A DNA stretch of 35,515 bases from WTJY01 sp045105475 (GTDB lineage: Bacteria > Chloroflexota > Anaerolineae > Promineifilales > Promineifilaceae). The DNA lies in NCBI GenBank assembly GCA_045105475.1, contig JBGCDP010000234.1, positions 1-35,515 of the forward strand, written 5' to 3'. Below the pieces are notes generated by a model. It had not been told where the DNA came from. It saw only the letters and a program-made list of their open reading frames with translations, and made no database searches. The position numbers and the translations under genes are program-made. How positions within the stretch are numbered: position 1 is the first letter of the stretch; each line of letters starts with the position of its first letter. Positions 1 to 8,098 of this stretch are shown here, piece after piece.

Positions 1-344
1 AAAGCCAACATATGGGCCATAAGCTCAACGCCGGTAATCGGCAGCGGATCAAAAGCGGGGTCAGGCAATTCAGGCCCATCCAGCCCCGTCTCCCCATGTA
101 CGTTATCGGCGATAATCAACTCGCGTCGAATCGGCTTGCTCGCCCCACCCGCAATGGGAATGTCCGGCCGGTTGAGCAGCGTCAAAATGCGCAAAGCATT
201 GTTCAACGTTTTCTCCGGCGTCTGGTTCCCTGCACTGGTGCTAACCCCTAGCACCTCTAGCTCAGGACTGGCTAACGCCAAAATCATGGCGATTGCATCA
301 TCATGACCCGGGTCGCAATCTAAAATTACAGCTTTTCTTTTCAA
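1..344 (-). CDS. Nucleoside hydrolase, N-terminal part (cut by window edge)
   Basis: This is the first 114 codons of an inosine-uridine-preferring nucleoside hydrolase, an enzyme that cleaves the N-glycosidic bond of ribonucleosides to give base and ribose in salvage. The N-terminus reads KRKAVILDCDPGHDDAIA, which contains the family's DxDxGxDD calcium-binding signature. It is followed by the expected segment with NQTPEKTLNNALRIL and an NVHGETGLDGPELP stretch typical of the substrate loop. I choose a TTG start at 342-344 because the metal motif lies about nine residues in, as in the family, and a purine-rich GAGGAAAAGG sits just upstream. It lies only 19 nt downstream of the helicase stop on the same strand, so read-through is possible, but no functional link is evident. 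The rest lies beyond the left edge; the exact nucleoside preference cannot be told. Confidence 0.85.
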   Translation of the reverse strand, partial: MKRKAVILDCDPGHDDAIAMILALASPELEVLGVSTSAGNQTPEKTLNNALRILTLLNRPDIPIAGGASKPIRRELIIADNVHGETGLDGPELPDPAFDPLPITGVELMAHMLA

Positions 345-363
345 ATCCTTTTCCTCATCTATC

Positions 364-3300
364 TTAGCTTTTCTTTTCTACTCGTTTTAGAGCGGCTTCC
401 ACACGTAGTGACTGCATCGAACTCGCCTTCCGCACCCCTAAAAACTGGCTCACAATCAGAGCCACATTTTTCTTGGTAAATTCAACTCCTTCAAACGTTA
501 ACTGCTTAATCGATTCCTCTAATTCACCCTCACTCACATAGTCGATGTTACGGGAAACGGAGGGTAGGGCAGAACGCTCACGAGGTTCGAAATTAGAATC
601 AAAGTCAGGCCGCCACACAAAGTTCCCAACCTGCTTCAACAACATCGTTTTGGTCCCCCACTCAACAACTTGGCTCGTAAAATTCTTAGCGGTTGACGTG
701 ACAGTTTTATTGCCAAGAGCGGCCGCAACACGCCTCTGCAATTCAGCTATATGAATCGGCTGCTCGATAGCCACAATCGAATCGACTTTGCTTAATTCTT
801 GCTGGCGAACAGACTGCTCAAGTGCTCGGTCAACCAAGACTTCAACAAGGTCGTTTTCTACTTTTACTTTGTCACATTTCACAGGTGTAAATAACGGTTT
901 GCTTAAATCGCCTAGACACAGATCAAGTCGAGCAGAGCCAAAGTTACGCCCCTGTGCCCACTTGTCGAACAGGTGATAGTTGCGCGTGGTGTGGGAGCGT
1001 ACCCGGCCGTAAAACAGCCCATCGGCCGGATTGCGCCAAACCCGGTACATCGTCTCATTCCAACCCACCAACCCCCGTGGTTTTTTCACCAAAAGGCCAA
1101 ACGTCCCATCATGAAAGAATTTGCCCAGCTGAAAATCATACCCAAGGCGACTAAATAGCTGTCCCGTCCGGAGAGGTTTTAACTCTTCTTCAAAGTCATA
1201 ATAGCTCCAATAATCTATATCTTGATCCCCGTTCAAAACAAATTGCTGACCGGCTAAATCGTACTGATAGTAGCTGTTCGACCCGTCCATCGACCCTTTT
1301 TGATAAGCGGCATCATGCCAACCTTCAATCGGCCGGATCGCAAAATATCTTTCGGGAATATTGTCCTGTGCTAACTCGTAGGGCTTGGCATCAATCGGCA
1401 GTTCAATCTTATTACGCTGTGTTTTGCGCCTGCTCGGCCGATAGGTTTTAAACTGCTCGTAAAGCGCCTCCATCGCTGGCTGGCCTGTTGACTTTACACC
1501 TACAGACTTTGCCAATGACAACGTTCGGCCATCTAAAGCCAGCCTGCCCTGCTTAACCAGCTGAACCATGATGTGGAACACTTCACACTGCTTTTTCTTC
1601 CCTACTCGCCCCAGCCCCATCGCCACTGCAACTCGCACCGGCACCTCAAATGCATCGATTTCAATTGCCTCTTTAATGACAGCCAGAATACCACCCGCAA
1701 AATCTTCATTTGGGACCCAATGCCAAATATCGTCCTTTTTAAAATCGGGCTGAATCTCTAAGTTTGCCCAGTTTCGTTCCCGATACGGCGGACTGTTTGA
1801 AAGATGGTAAAAATCTTCAACTGTATACAGAGGCTTGCACAAACTGACAATAAACGGCAAGTTGTTGTATAGAAAAGTGAGCTCATCTTGATCATCAACC
1901 GACCGCCAAACCTGCAATAGAAAATGACGCCGTCGCATCGGCCATTGCTCAGTCAGAACTTCTAACGCATATTGCGGAACATCGTCTTTGTTCCCTTTTT
2001 TTATCACTTCAACATAAGGAGGAAAAACAAGCGGCCCAATTTTGCGGTCAGGTAGACGTTGTAGCTTCCATTCTTCGGCCGTGTTTGATGCCTCCGGCTT
2101 TAGGTCAGATTGGTTGATCCATGCCAGCAATTTCGCCTCTGATCCAGCCCGATCCCTAAACCAATCATGAATCCACAGCCGATGCACTTCCCAACCCAGC
2201 CGGGTTAAAACCTCTTGCTGTACACGATCCCGATCACGGGCTGACAACGCCCGATGATAATCGCGTCCATCCAGCTCAATGGCAATGTTGCGCCCGTCAG
2301 CTGTGCGGACGGCCAAATCAACTTCAACCCCACCTTTACCGATGCGTGCTTCAACCGTATGGCCGGCATTTTCTAAAACCTGTTTCACCGAATCGAAAAA
2401 CGGCCGTTCATTGTCATCGGGTCGCTCAAATTCGGCAGGGAGTTTGCCGGTCTCAGCGTAAGCCAAATATTCTTTAAAAGCCGCAATCCCTACAGACTCA
2501 GATCGTTTTAAATCGATATCTTGGCTCGTCAAATTTGTGAAGACGACACAGCGCAAACGGGAGCGGGTAATCAGCACGTTGAGCCGGCGCTCTCCACCTC
2601 GGCCGTTTAGCGGACCAAAATTCAGCCGCACCTTCCCATCCTGATCACGGCCGTACCCGACCGAAATAAAGATCACATCCCGCTCGTCACCCTGCACATT
2701 CTCCAAGTTTTTCACAAAAAATGGCTCATGCTCATGCTGGGCAAAAAATGGCTCACACTCAGGGTTTTCACTACGCACCCGTTCAAGCTCCAGCTGAATC
2801 GCTTGCTGCTGAGCCGAGCTAAACGTTGCCACACCCAACGACAATTCTGAATGACTACGCGCATGACTTAGCACCGCTTGAGCAACATCGGCCGCCTCTA
2901 GCCCGTTCGTCCGGCTTTTTCCACGGTCATACAAAGTGTTGGGGTTATGGCGCAGCTGCAAGCCGCTGTACGCACGTTCCCCATCCGGGCTGGGGAAAAG
3001 TACTAGATTTTTATTGTAGAACTCACGATTAGACAGCGAAATTAACGACTCGTGCTGACTACGATAATGCCAGCGCAGCATACGTTGCGGTGCTCCTCGA
3101 TCCAAAAATAGATCTAAGATCGATTCCGGCTCAGCGTTTTCCAAATCGTCATCATCCCAAAAATCTAACCCAGCCCACAGGTCGAATTCATCATCACCTA
3201 TATTTTCAGATTCATTTGGTTCATCTTGATCAGCGACTTTGCGCCGTGGCGCGGCCGTATCGAAAAACGACGTGGGCGGCAGCTGTTTGTTGTCACCTAC

Positions 3301-6177
3301 GACGACCGTTTGCTTGCCACGCAGAATCGCACCCAACGCATCGACCGGCCGGACTTGACTCGCTTCATCAAAAATAACGAGATCAAACTCAATTTCGCCA
3401 GGAGGCAAAAAGGTCGCAATCGACAGCGGGCTCATCATAAACAGCGGCCGCATTTGCTGAATACGTTCGCCCGCTAGCGAGATCAGTTCACGAATTGGCT
3501 TATTGTTCGATCGCTTCTGCGACTCTTTCACCAAAACCTCGCTGATTCCCCCCGCATTCATCCCCGTGTATCCCTCACGATGGGCATGGGCCAAACGAAT
3601 CCGGTTGTAGGCCAACCACTTTTTGTCCAAGGTGCGAAATATCTCAACCGCTTCGTCATGAGTTGCACCCTCAAAGTTTTCAAGATGCCCGTTTGTTTTA
3701 ACAATTTGCTCAGTCAGGGCGCTAATCCAACCGTATTCAACCAGCTCAGCCAGATGCGTAGCCCCATATTCCCACTTTTCAACAAACGGCAAAACCGTTA
3801 TCAGGCTTTGACGGCTTAGCTCGCGTGACAGCCGGTTGAATTCAGCCATTTCAAGAATACGCTCAGGTGCGGCCGCCAATGCCGCTACCCATGCAACGTA
3901 ATTGTCTAAACTCAGCTCCGCAAGCTGGTTTATAGGCAGGCCGCACATATTATTAACTTTTTGAGCGGCTTCTGTTAAGCGATCATAGGTTTGACGAGCC
4001 TGCTGCACCAGCGGATAGATGTTTGTCCGTTGATCATAGCTAATCCCCTCTGTCAACCAGCCCAACATAAAGGCTGGCAAGCGGCCGGCTTCGACTTCTT
4101 GGTGTTGCAAAATCAACCACAAAGCGGCATTAAGCAGGTCGGCCCAATCTGCCGATTCTTGATCACTCAAACGCTCTGGCCCGATAATCGACTGCAAAAG
4201 CGGAAATCCGCCGTCGACCAGAGGCTGTAGCCGTTGCCCCTCTAAGATCGCATCGACCAAGGCCAACTGCTCATCTCGCCCAGCAGGTACATCATCTTTA
4301 CACAAGCTGGCCAATGTGCGTCGCGCTTCACGATAATCACTAGACAAGTGGCGAAAAACACCGCTACCGCTCATTTTGAGCTGCCCGCGAACCTCAAGCA
4401 AGTCGGCCGTCCATGCTTCTGGAATCAACAGCGGGTCATATGTTGCTCGCAGTTGATTCAGCTTTTGTCCGGCCGTCAAGAGTTCGGTTATATAGTCAGA
4501 TTGGTCGAGCCAAGCAGTATCGGCCGTTTTGAAACCGATTAAGTAGGGGGCATCCTGCAATTTTTCACCAAAACGAATCAGGGTTCCCGCAGCCGCAAAT
4601 GACTCTGGCATAGACACATTAAATGCGCTCCATAATTGACTCAGCCGCAGCAAACAAGATTTCGCGGCCAAGTGCCAGTCGGCCGCTGTTTGCTGAATTC
4701 CATTAACATGCGTTGACCCAACCTCAGTCATAGTCATCCCATAAAAAGGGTGCTTGGGGGGCAGCCCAAAGCGATTGCGCCAATGCTCAAGCCGCTCCAT
4801 TAAATTAAGAGCAGACTCAATTTGCTGTGGGGTGCGTAGACGTAATGCATGGCGCATCTGCTCGAATTCAACTTGCAAGCTCGACCAATCTGTTCCATTC
4901 AGCGCTTGCTCTAACGCAATGAGTTTTCCATAGGCCTCAAATGGAGTTGGCCCATCAGCCATCACCGGCCGGTTCATTAAAAAGCTATGGTCGTTGAGCG
5001 TTGCCTGCACTTTTCTGAGTTCGTCTAGCTCAGTCAATGTCCCGTCATGGGTTGGACTTCCCAATGCCAAAGATCGTTTAAGTGCGGCCGCAAAATCACG
5101 CTTCGTCGTCTTGTGCCCGTGCAATTCTAAAGCTAAATCTTCAAGCCCTAATCCGGCCAATTTACGTTTGACCACTTCCAATGCCGCTAATTTTTCAGCA
5201 ACAAACAAAACCCGCTTACCTTGACCCAGCGCTTCCCCAATCAAGTTGGTAATCGTTTGCGATTTTCCTGTGCCCGGTGGCCCCTGAATCACCAAATTCA
5301 TTCCCTGTTGAGCGTCAATGAGTGACATGAGCTGGGTGCTGTCGGCTTCTAGAACAAGATGGTTTTTCTCAAGGCTAATGTATTTATCAACCCGCTCTCC
5401 TTTTTGAATAGATGACTGCCTTTCTCTAAAGCCGTACTCGCCGTATAGCGCACTCATCACTGGATGGCTCTCTAAATGCCAACGATCCGGATCAAGGTCG
5501 TCATATAGAACAAAGCGGTTATAGGCGAAGAATCCCAATTCCATTTCGTCTAGTTCGACGCGCCAATCTTCACCGGCCGGGAGCACGTTTTCTATCTGAT
5601 CAAATGCTTGGGACAAAGCGGTTGCAGATGGGGTTTCAACTGCATAAGGTGGCAGTTCAATATCAAAATCTTGAAATAATTTTGTCTTAAGTGTCAGATT
5701 CTCAGCCAAACCGGTGCCGGTGTGCTCAACAAAAAATCGATCTTTAATCGTTTGCCGTTTGAGCGTAACCGGCACAAGCAAAAGTGGTGCACGCAAGACC
5801 CTTGCTCGATCTTTCGGCCGCCAATAAAGCATCCCCACGGCCAAGAACAAAATATTGACCCCTTTTTCTTGAATCGTAGACTCTGCTAAGTCATGGCTAT
5901 ACATTAGCCGCTTCTGCAAAATATCGGGCTCATATGGGGTGATTAGGTCGTATCGATTAATTTGATCTGCATCAGCTAAAGAAACGAATCCTAGCTTTTC
6001 TTCCCGGTTGATTAGGGCATCTAGTACGGCCGCAGAGTCCCCTTGCTCAATTTCGACGCCACGCGCACGCATCGGCCGGAAGTTGAGCAGCGGGTTGCGC
6101 AGTCCTAAATCGAGCAGTTCATTTCTAGCCCGTTCTAGAGCATCACTAAATAAAGTTTTTTTTAATGGGGCAGACAT
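364..6177 (-). CDS. DUF4011-type superfamily I helicase with Vsr-like nuclease domain
   Basis: This 1937-residue protein has the layout of COG1112-type helicases. It has an N-terminal DUF4011-like region (about 1-240), Walker A GPPGTGKS at 299-306, Walker B VIFDEAS at 934-940 and GDNKQLPPTSFF at 961-972. Motif WHYRSQHESL lies near 1036, NVQGDERDVIFISVGYG near 1160-1176, and RRLNVLITRSR near 1197-1207. A nuclease fold like MTES_1575/Vsr follows (about 1255-1350), with EVDLAV and IAIELDGRDYH supplying acidic residues and ending in LTRLGWEVHRLW. Past 1360 come two winged-helix-like stretches; the one near 1800-1855 (IHIAELQRRVAAALG) resembles DUF3320. A long insert separates the two halves of the ATPase, and an acidic loop (about 984-1022) lies within the second. 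Proteins of this build are often found in bacterial defence islands, so nucleic-acid surveillance is a fair inference, but no defence partner is adjacent. The start codon is ATG, without a clear Shine-Dalgarno sequence. Confidence 0.88.
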   Translation of the reverse strand: MSAPLKKTLFSDALERARNELLDLGLRNPLLNFRPMRARGVEIEQGDSAAVLDALINREEKLGFVSLADADQINRYDLITPYEPDILQKRLMYSHDLAESTIQEKGVNILFLAVGMLYWRPKDRARVLRAPLLLVPVTLKRQTIKDRFFVEHTGTGLAENLTLKTKLFQDFDIELPPYAVETPSATALSQAFDQIENVLPAGEDWRVELDEMELGFFAYNRFVLYDDLDPDRWHLESHPVMSALYGEYGFRERQSSIQKGERVDKYISLEKNHLVLEADSTQLMSLIDAQQGMNLVIQGPPGTGKSQTITNLIGEALGQGKRVLFVAEKLAALEVVKRKLAGLGLEDLALELHGHKTTKRDFAAALKRSLALGSPTHDGTLTELDELRKVQATLNDHSFLMNRPVMADGPTPFEAYGKLIALEQALNGTDWSSLQVEFEQMRHALRLRTPQQIESALNLMERLEHWRNRFGLPPKHPFYGMTMTEVGSTHVNGIQQTAADWHLAAKSCLLRLSQLWSAFNVSMPESFAAAGTLIRFGEKLQDAPYLIGFKTADTAWLDQSDYITELLTAGQKLNQLRATYDPLLIPEAWTADLLEVRGQLKMSGSGVFRHLSSDYREARRTLASLCKDDVPAGRDEQLALVDAILEGQRLQPLVDGGFPLLQSIIGPERLSDQESADWADLLNAALWLILQHQEVEAGRLPAFMLGWLTEGISYDQRTNIYPLVQQARQTYDRLTEAAQKVNNMCGLPINQLAELSLDNYVAWVAALAAAPERILEMAEFNRLSRELSRQSLITVLPFVEKWEYGATHLAELVEYGWISALTEQIVKTNGHLENFEGATHDEAVEIFRTLDKKWLAYNRIRLAHAHREGYTGMNAGGISEVLVKESQKRSNNKPIRELISLAGERIQQMRPLFMMSPLSIATFLPPGEIEFDLVIFDEASQVRPVDALGAILRGKQTVVVGDNKQLPPTSFFDTAAPRRKVADQDEPNESENIGDDEFDLWAGLDFWDDDDLENAEPESILDLFLDRGAPQRMLRWHYRSQHESLISLSNREFYNKNLVLFPSPDGERAYSGLQLRHNPNTLYDRGKSRTNGLEAADVAQAVLSHARSHSELSLGVATFSSAQQQAIQLELERVRSENPECEPFFAQHEHEPFFVKNLENVQGDERDVIFISVGYGRDQDGKVRLNFGPLNGRGGERRLNVLITRSRLRCVVFTNLTSQDIDLKRSESVGIAAFKEYLAYAETGKLPAEFERPDDNERPFFDSVKQVLENAGHTVEARIGKGGVEVDLAVRTADGRNIAIELDGRDYHRALSARDRDRVQQEVLTRLGWEVHRLWIHDWFRDRAGSEAKLLAWINQSDLKPEASNTAEEWKLQRLPDRKIGPLVFPPYVEVIKKGNKDDVPQYALEVLTEQWPMRRRHFLLQVWRSVDDQDELTFLYNNLPFIVSLCKPLYTVEDFYHLSNSPPYRERNWANLEIQPDFKKDDIWHWVPNEDFAGGILAVIKEAIEIDAFEVPVRVAVAMGLGRVGKKKQCEVFHIMVQLVKQGRLALDGRTLSLAKSVGVKSTGQPAMEALYEQFKTYRPSRRKTQRNKIELPIDAKPYELAQDNIPERYFAIRPIEGWHDAAYQKGSMDGSNSYYQYDLAGQQFVLNGDQDIDYWSYYDFEEELKPLRTGQLFSRLGYDFQLGKFFHDGTFGLLVKKPRGLVGWNETMYRVWRNPADGLFYGRVRSHTTRNYHLFDKWAQGRNFGSARLDLCLGDLSKPLFTPVKCDKVKVENDLVEVLVDRALEQSVRQQELSKVDSIVAIEQPIHIAELQRRVAAALGNKTVTSTAKNFTSQVVEWGTKTMLLKQVGNFVWRPDFDSNFEPRERSALPSVSRNIDYVSEGELEESIKQLTFEGVEFTKKNVALIVSQFLGVRKASSMQSLRVEAALKRVEKKS

Positions 6178-6533
6178 TCAATTGTTATGAGGTGGTCTCT
6201 AAATGGCTGAGAGGAATCAGCCCAAAGTTTGTTTTTTGAGTATAAATAATTATTCCCATTTAATCATACCCAACTTGTTAAGCCAAAGGGTAGCCTTCAT
6301 GTCACAAATTAGCTTCATAATTATAATCAGACATCAAAATGGCTCAGTTCCGTTTATTAAATCAATGGTACCAACCAAAAGCAATTAAGTTCATGCTTCA
6401 ACTTCACACAACAGGACTATAAGATAGCCAGGTTGCAAGCTTAAGGGGTCAGTTTCGCTATTTTGATAGTAACATTGCGCTATTAATCTTCATTTTTAAT
6501 TTGTCTACCAATCTATACGCCCAATTCGAGATC
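6178..6533. promoter_or_regulatory. AT-rich divergent intergenic region between helicase and histidine kinase
   Basis: This 356-nt gap separates two divergent genes and must hold both promoters. On the minus strand a good -10-like TATACT lies at 6239-6244, without a convincing -35. Between it and the helicase start is a perfect 6-bp hairpin at 6205-6222 (GGCTGA, loop GAGGAA, TCAGCC), which would fall in the helicase 5' leader. On the plus strand TTGCAA near 6433 is a weak -35 candidate for the kinase. No RNA gene or other coding sequence was recognised. Assignments are by eye and tentative. Confidence 0.35.
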
Positions 6534-8027
6534 ATGCAGCAACTGACAACTTTTTCTCTACTTGAATTATTAAACATTCGCGATCGGCTCGACCGCCACT
6601 CAATCCATGGGCCGGAGCAACAAAAAGACCTAGCCGTCATGCTCTATCGAGCAATTTGGATCATGATCGTGGGTGATAGCTTTATCGTTCTGACTAACTT
6701 TATCCAATATGTGGGCGGCTACGAAACACCTGCAATCACGTCTCGTCTGCGCTTGTTGGCACTATTCCTATCGGCCACTTTTATTGTGATCTTAGCGCTA
6801 TGCCAATATTGGCTTTTTAACGGTCACCTTCATCGAGTAGTCAGAACTGTTTCAGTCACAGCCTTTTTAGTCATAACAACTGCGACACTATACTTGGGAA
6901 CTGGCCTCTATGACCCGGTTTTCCATCTTGTTTATGTTTTAATGGTTCTTGCCTCTGTATTCAACGCACGCAAGCTTCCTCTCTTAATGGCCGTTAGTGC
7001 TTCGATTTTAGTTACCTTACTTTTTGTTTTTGAAAGGCTAGGATGGATTGAAATCAGGCTAAATGACCCTCTTTTTGAGGATTTATTACTCATTCTTGTC
7101 TCTGTTTGGGGAACCTTTCTACTCTTGAGAATTACAGTCAAAAAGGTGTATACAACCTCAGAACAGTTGCGTAGGCAAACCAAAGACCTTGAGCAAAAAA
7201 GCATTGAACTTATAGCGTATCAAGATCAGCTCGAACAGATGGTGGAAGAACGAACGCTTCAACTTTTAACTGAACGAGATCGTGCTGAAAAAGCGAATCG
7301 TGCTAAAAGTGAATTTTTGGCTAACATGAGCCATGAGTTACGCACACCGCTTAATGCGATTATCGGATATGGTGAATTGATCGATGAGACGCTGCTTGAT
7401 GACCTTGAAGAGCTTAATCCAAACGATTTAAGTGAGGATGTCGGCCGCATTACATCCTCCGGCCGTCATTTGCTTGAACTCATTAACAACCTGCTTGATT
7501 TATCTCGAATTGAGGCTGAGCGAATGGAAATTCGTTGGAGCACGATTAATCTTGAATCGCTAATCGATCGTGTCACAGGTACCGTTCGGCCGCTAGTTGA
7601 AAAGCAAAACAATCAGCTAGAAATCATTTTAGATGTCGATTGCCCCCAGTTTGTGACAGACAGCTCCTTTCTACGCCAAATACTCCTCAACCTCCTGAGT
7701 AATTCGGCAAAATTCACCACAAACGGAATCGTCACACTTAAAGTAACAAAAGATTTCTCAAATCAATTCATGCTGTTTGAAGTATCGGACACCGGCATTG
7801 GGATCGAGGAAAGCTTTTTACCCAATTTATTTAATCCCTTTCAACAAGAAGATAATTCAACCACACGCGAACATGCAGGTACGGGACTTGGCCTTGCTAT
7901 CACCAGCCGCTTCTGCCAGCTATTAGGGGGATCGATTGAGGTTGAAAGTCAAAAGTATGTAGGGAGTTGCTTTCTAGTAAGCCTACCACTTAAAGATGAG
8001 CCCACGACACGATCATTAGTCGAGTAG
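6534..8027 (+). CDS. Membrane sensor histidine kinase
   Basis: This is a transmembrane histidine kinase of 497 residues from the ATG at 6534; a TTG 33 nt upstream would give 508. I prefer the ATG because a short purine run (CGAG) precedes it and the TTG has none. The N-terminal half (about 40-205) contains six hydrophobic spans with very short loops and no large outer domain, so it probably senses a signal in or at the membrane. A coiled-coil linker (about 215-260) leads to HisKA with SHELRTPLNAIIGYGEL, phospho-acceptor His267. HATPase_c follows, with the N box LLNLLSNSAKF, DTGIGI and GTGLGLAI. It autophosphorylates and would pass phosphate to a response regulator, but no receiver domain is fused and no regulator gene is adjacent, so it is an orphan here. 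It ends convergent to the acyl-CoA synthetase gene. Confidence 0.9.
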   Translation: MQQLTTFSLLELLNIRDRLDRHSIHGPEQQKDLAVMLYRAIWIMIVGDSFIVLTNFIQYVGGYETPAITSRLRLLALFLSATFIVILALCQYWLFNGHLHRVVRTVSVTAFLVITTATLYLGTGLYDPVFHLVYVLMVLASVFNARKLPLLMAVSASILVTLLFVFERLGWIEIRLNDPLFEDLLLILVSVWGTFLLLRITVKKVYTTSEQLRRQTKDLEQKSIELIAYQDQLEQMVEERTLQLLTERDRAEKANRAKSEFLANMSHELRTPLNAIIGYGELIDETLLDDLEELNPNDLSEDVGRITSSGRHLLELINNLLDLSRIEAERMEIRWSTINLESLIDRVTGTVRPLVEKQNNQLEIILDVDCPQFVTDSSFLRQILLNLLSNSAKFTTNGIVTLKVTKDFSNQFMLFEVSDTGIGIEESFLPNLFNPFQQEDNSTTREHAGTGLGLAITSRFCQLLGGSIEVESQKYVGSCFLVSLPLKDEPTTRSLVE

Positions 8028-8058
8028 CTGGAGTTTTATCGATCAACCCCAGTTACTC
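8022..8058. terminator. Inverted repeat between convergent kinase and acyl-CoA synthetase genes
   Basis: A 10-bp stem (GAGTAGCTGG with CCAGTTACTC, one G-U wobble) surrounds a 17-nt loop and overlaps the kinase stop codon. It sits in the only gap between two convergent genes, where a terminator would be expected. No U-tract follows on either strand, so termination activity is uncertain. Confidence 0.25.
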
Positions 8059-8098
8059 AACCAATCTAAATGAATCCTTTGCCCAGTACCGGTCTAGC

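Noticed and set aside
3090..3477. Plus-strand frames opposite the helicase gene
   Set aside because: They lie antisense to conserved helicase motifs, have no recognisable domain and no ribosome site.
6501..6533. TTG start 11 codons upstream for the histidine kinase
   Set aside because: No ribosome site precedes it, while the ATG at 6534 has a short purine run; the difference does not affect any domain.
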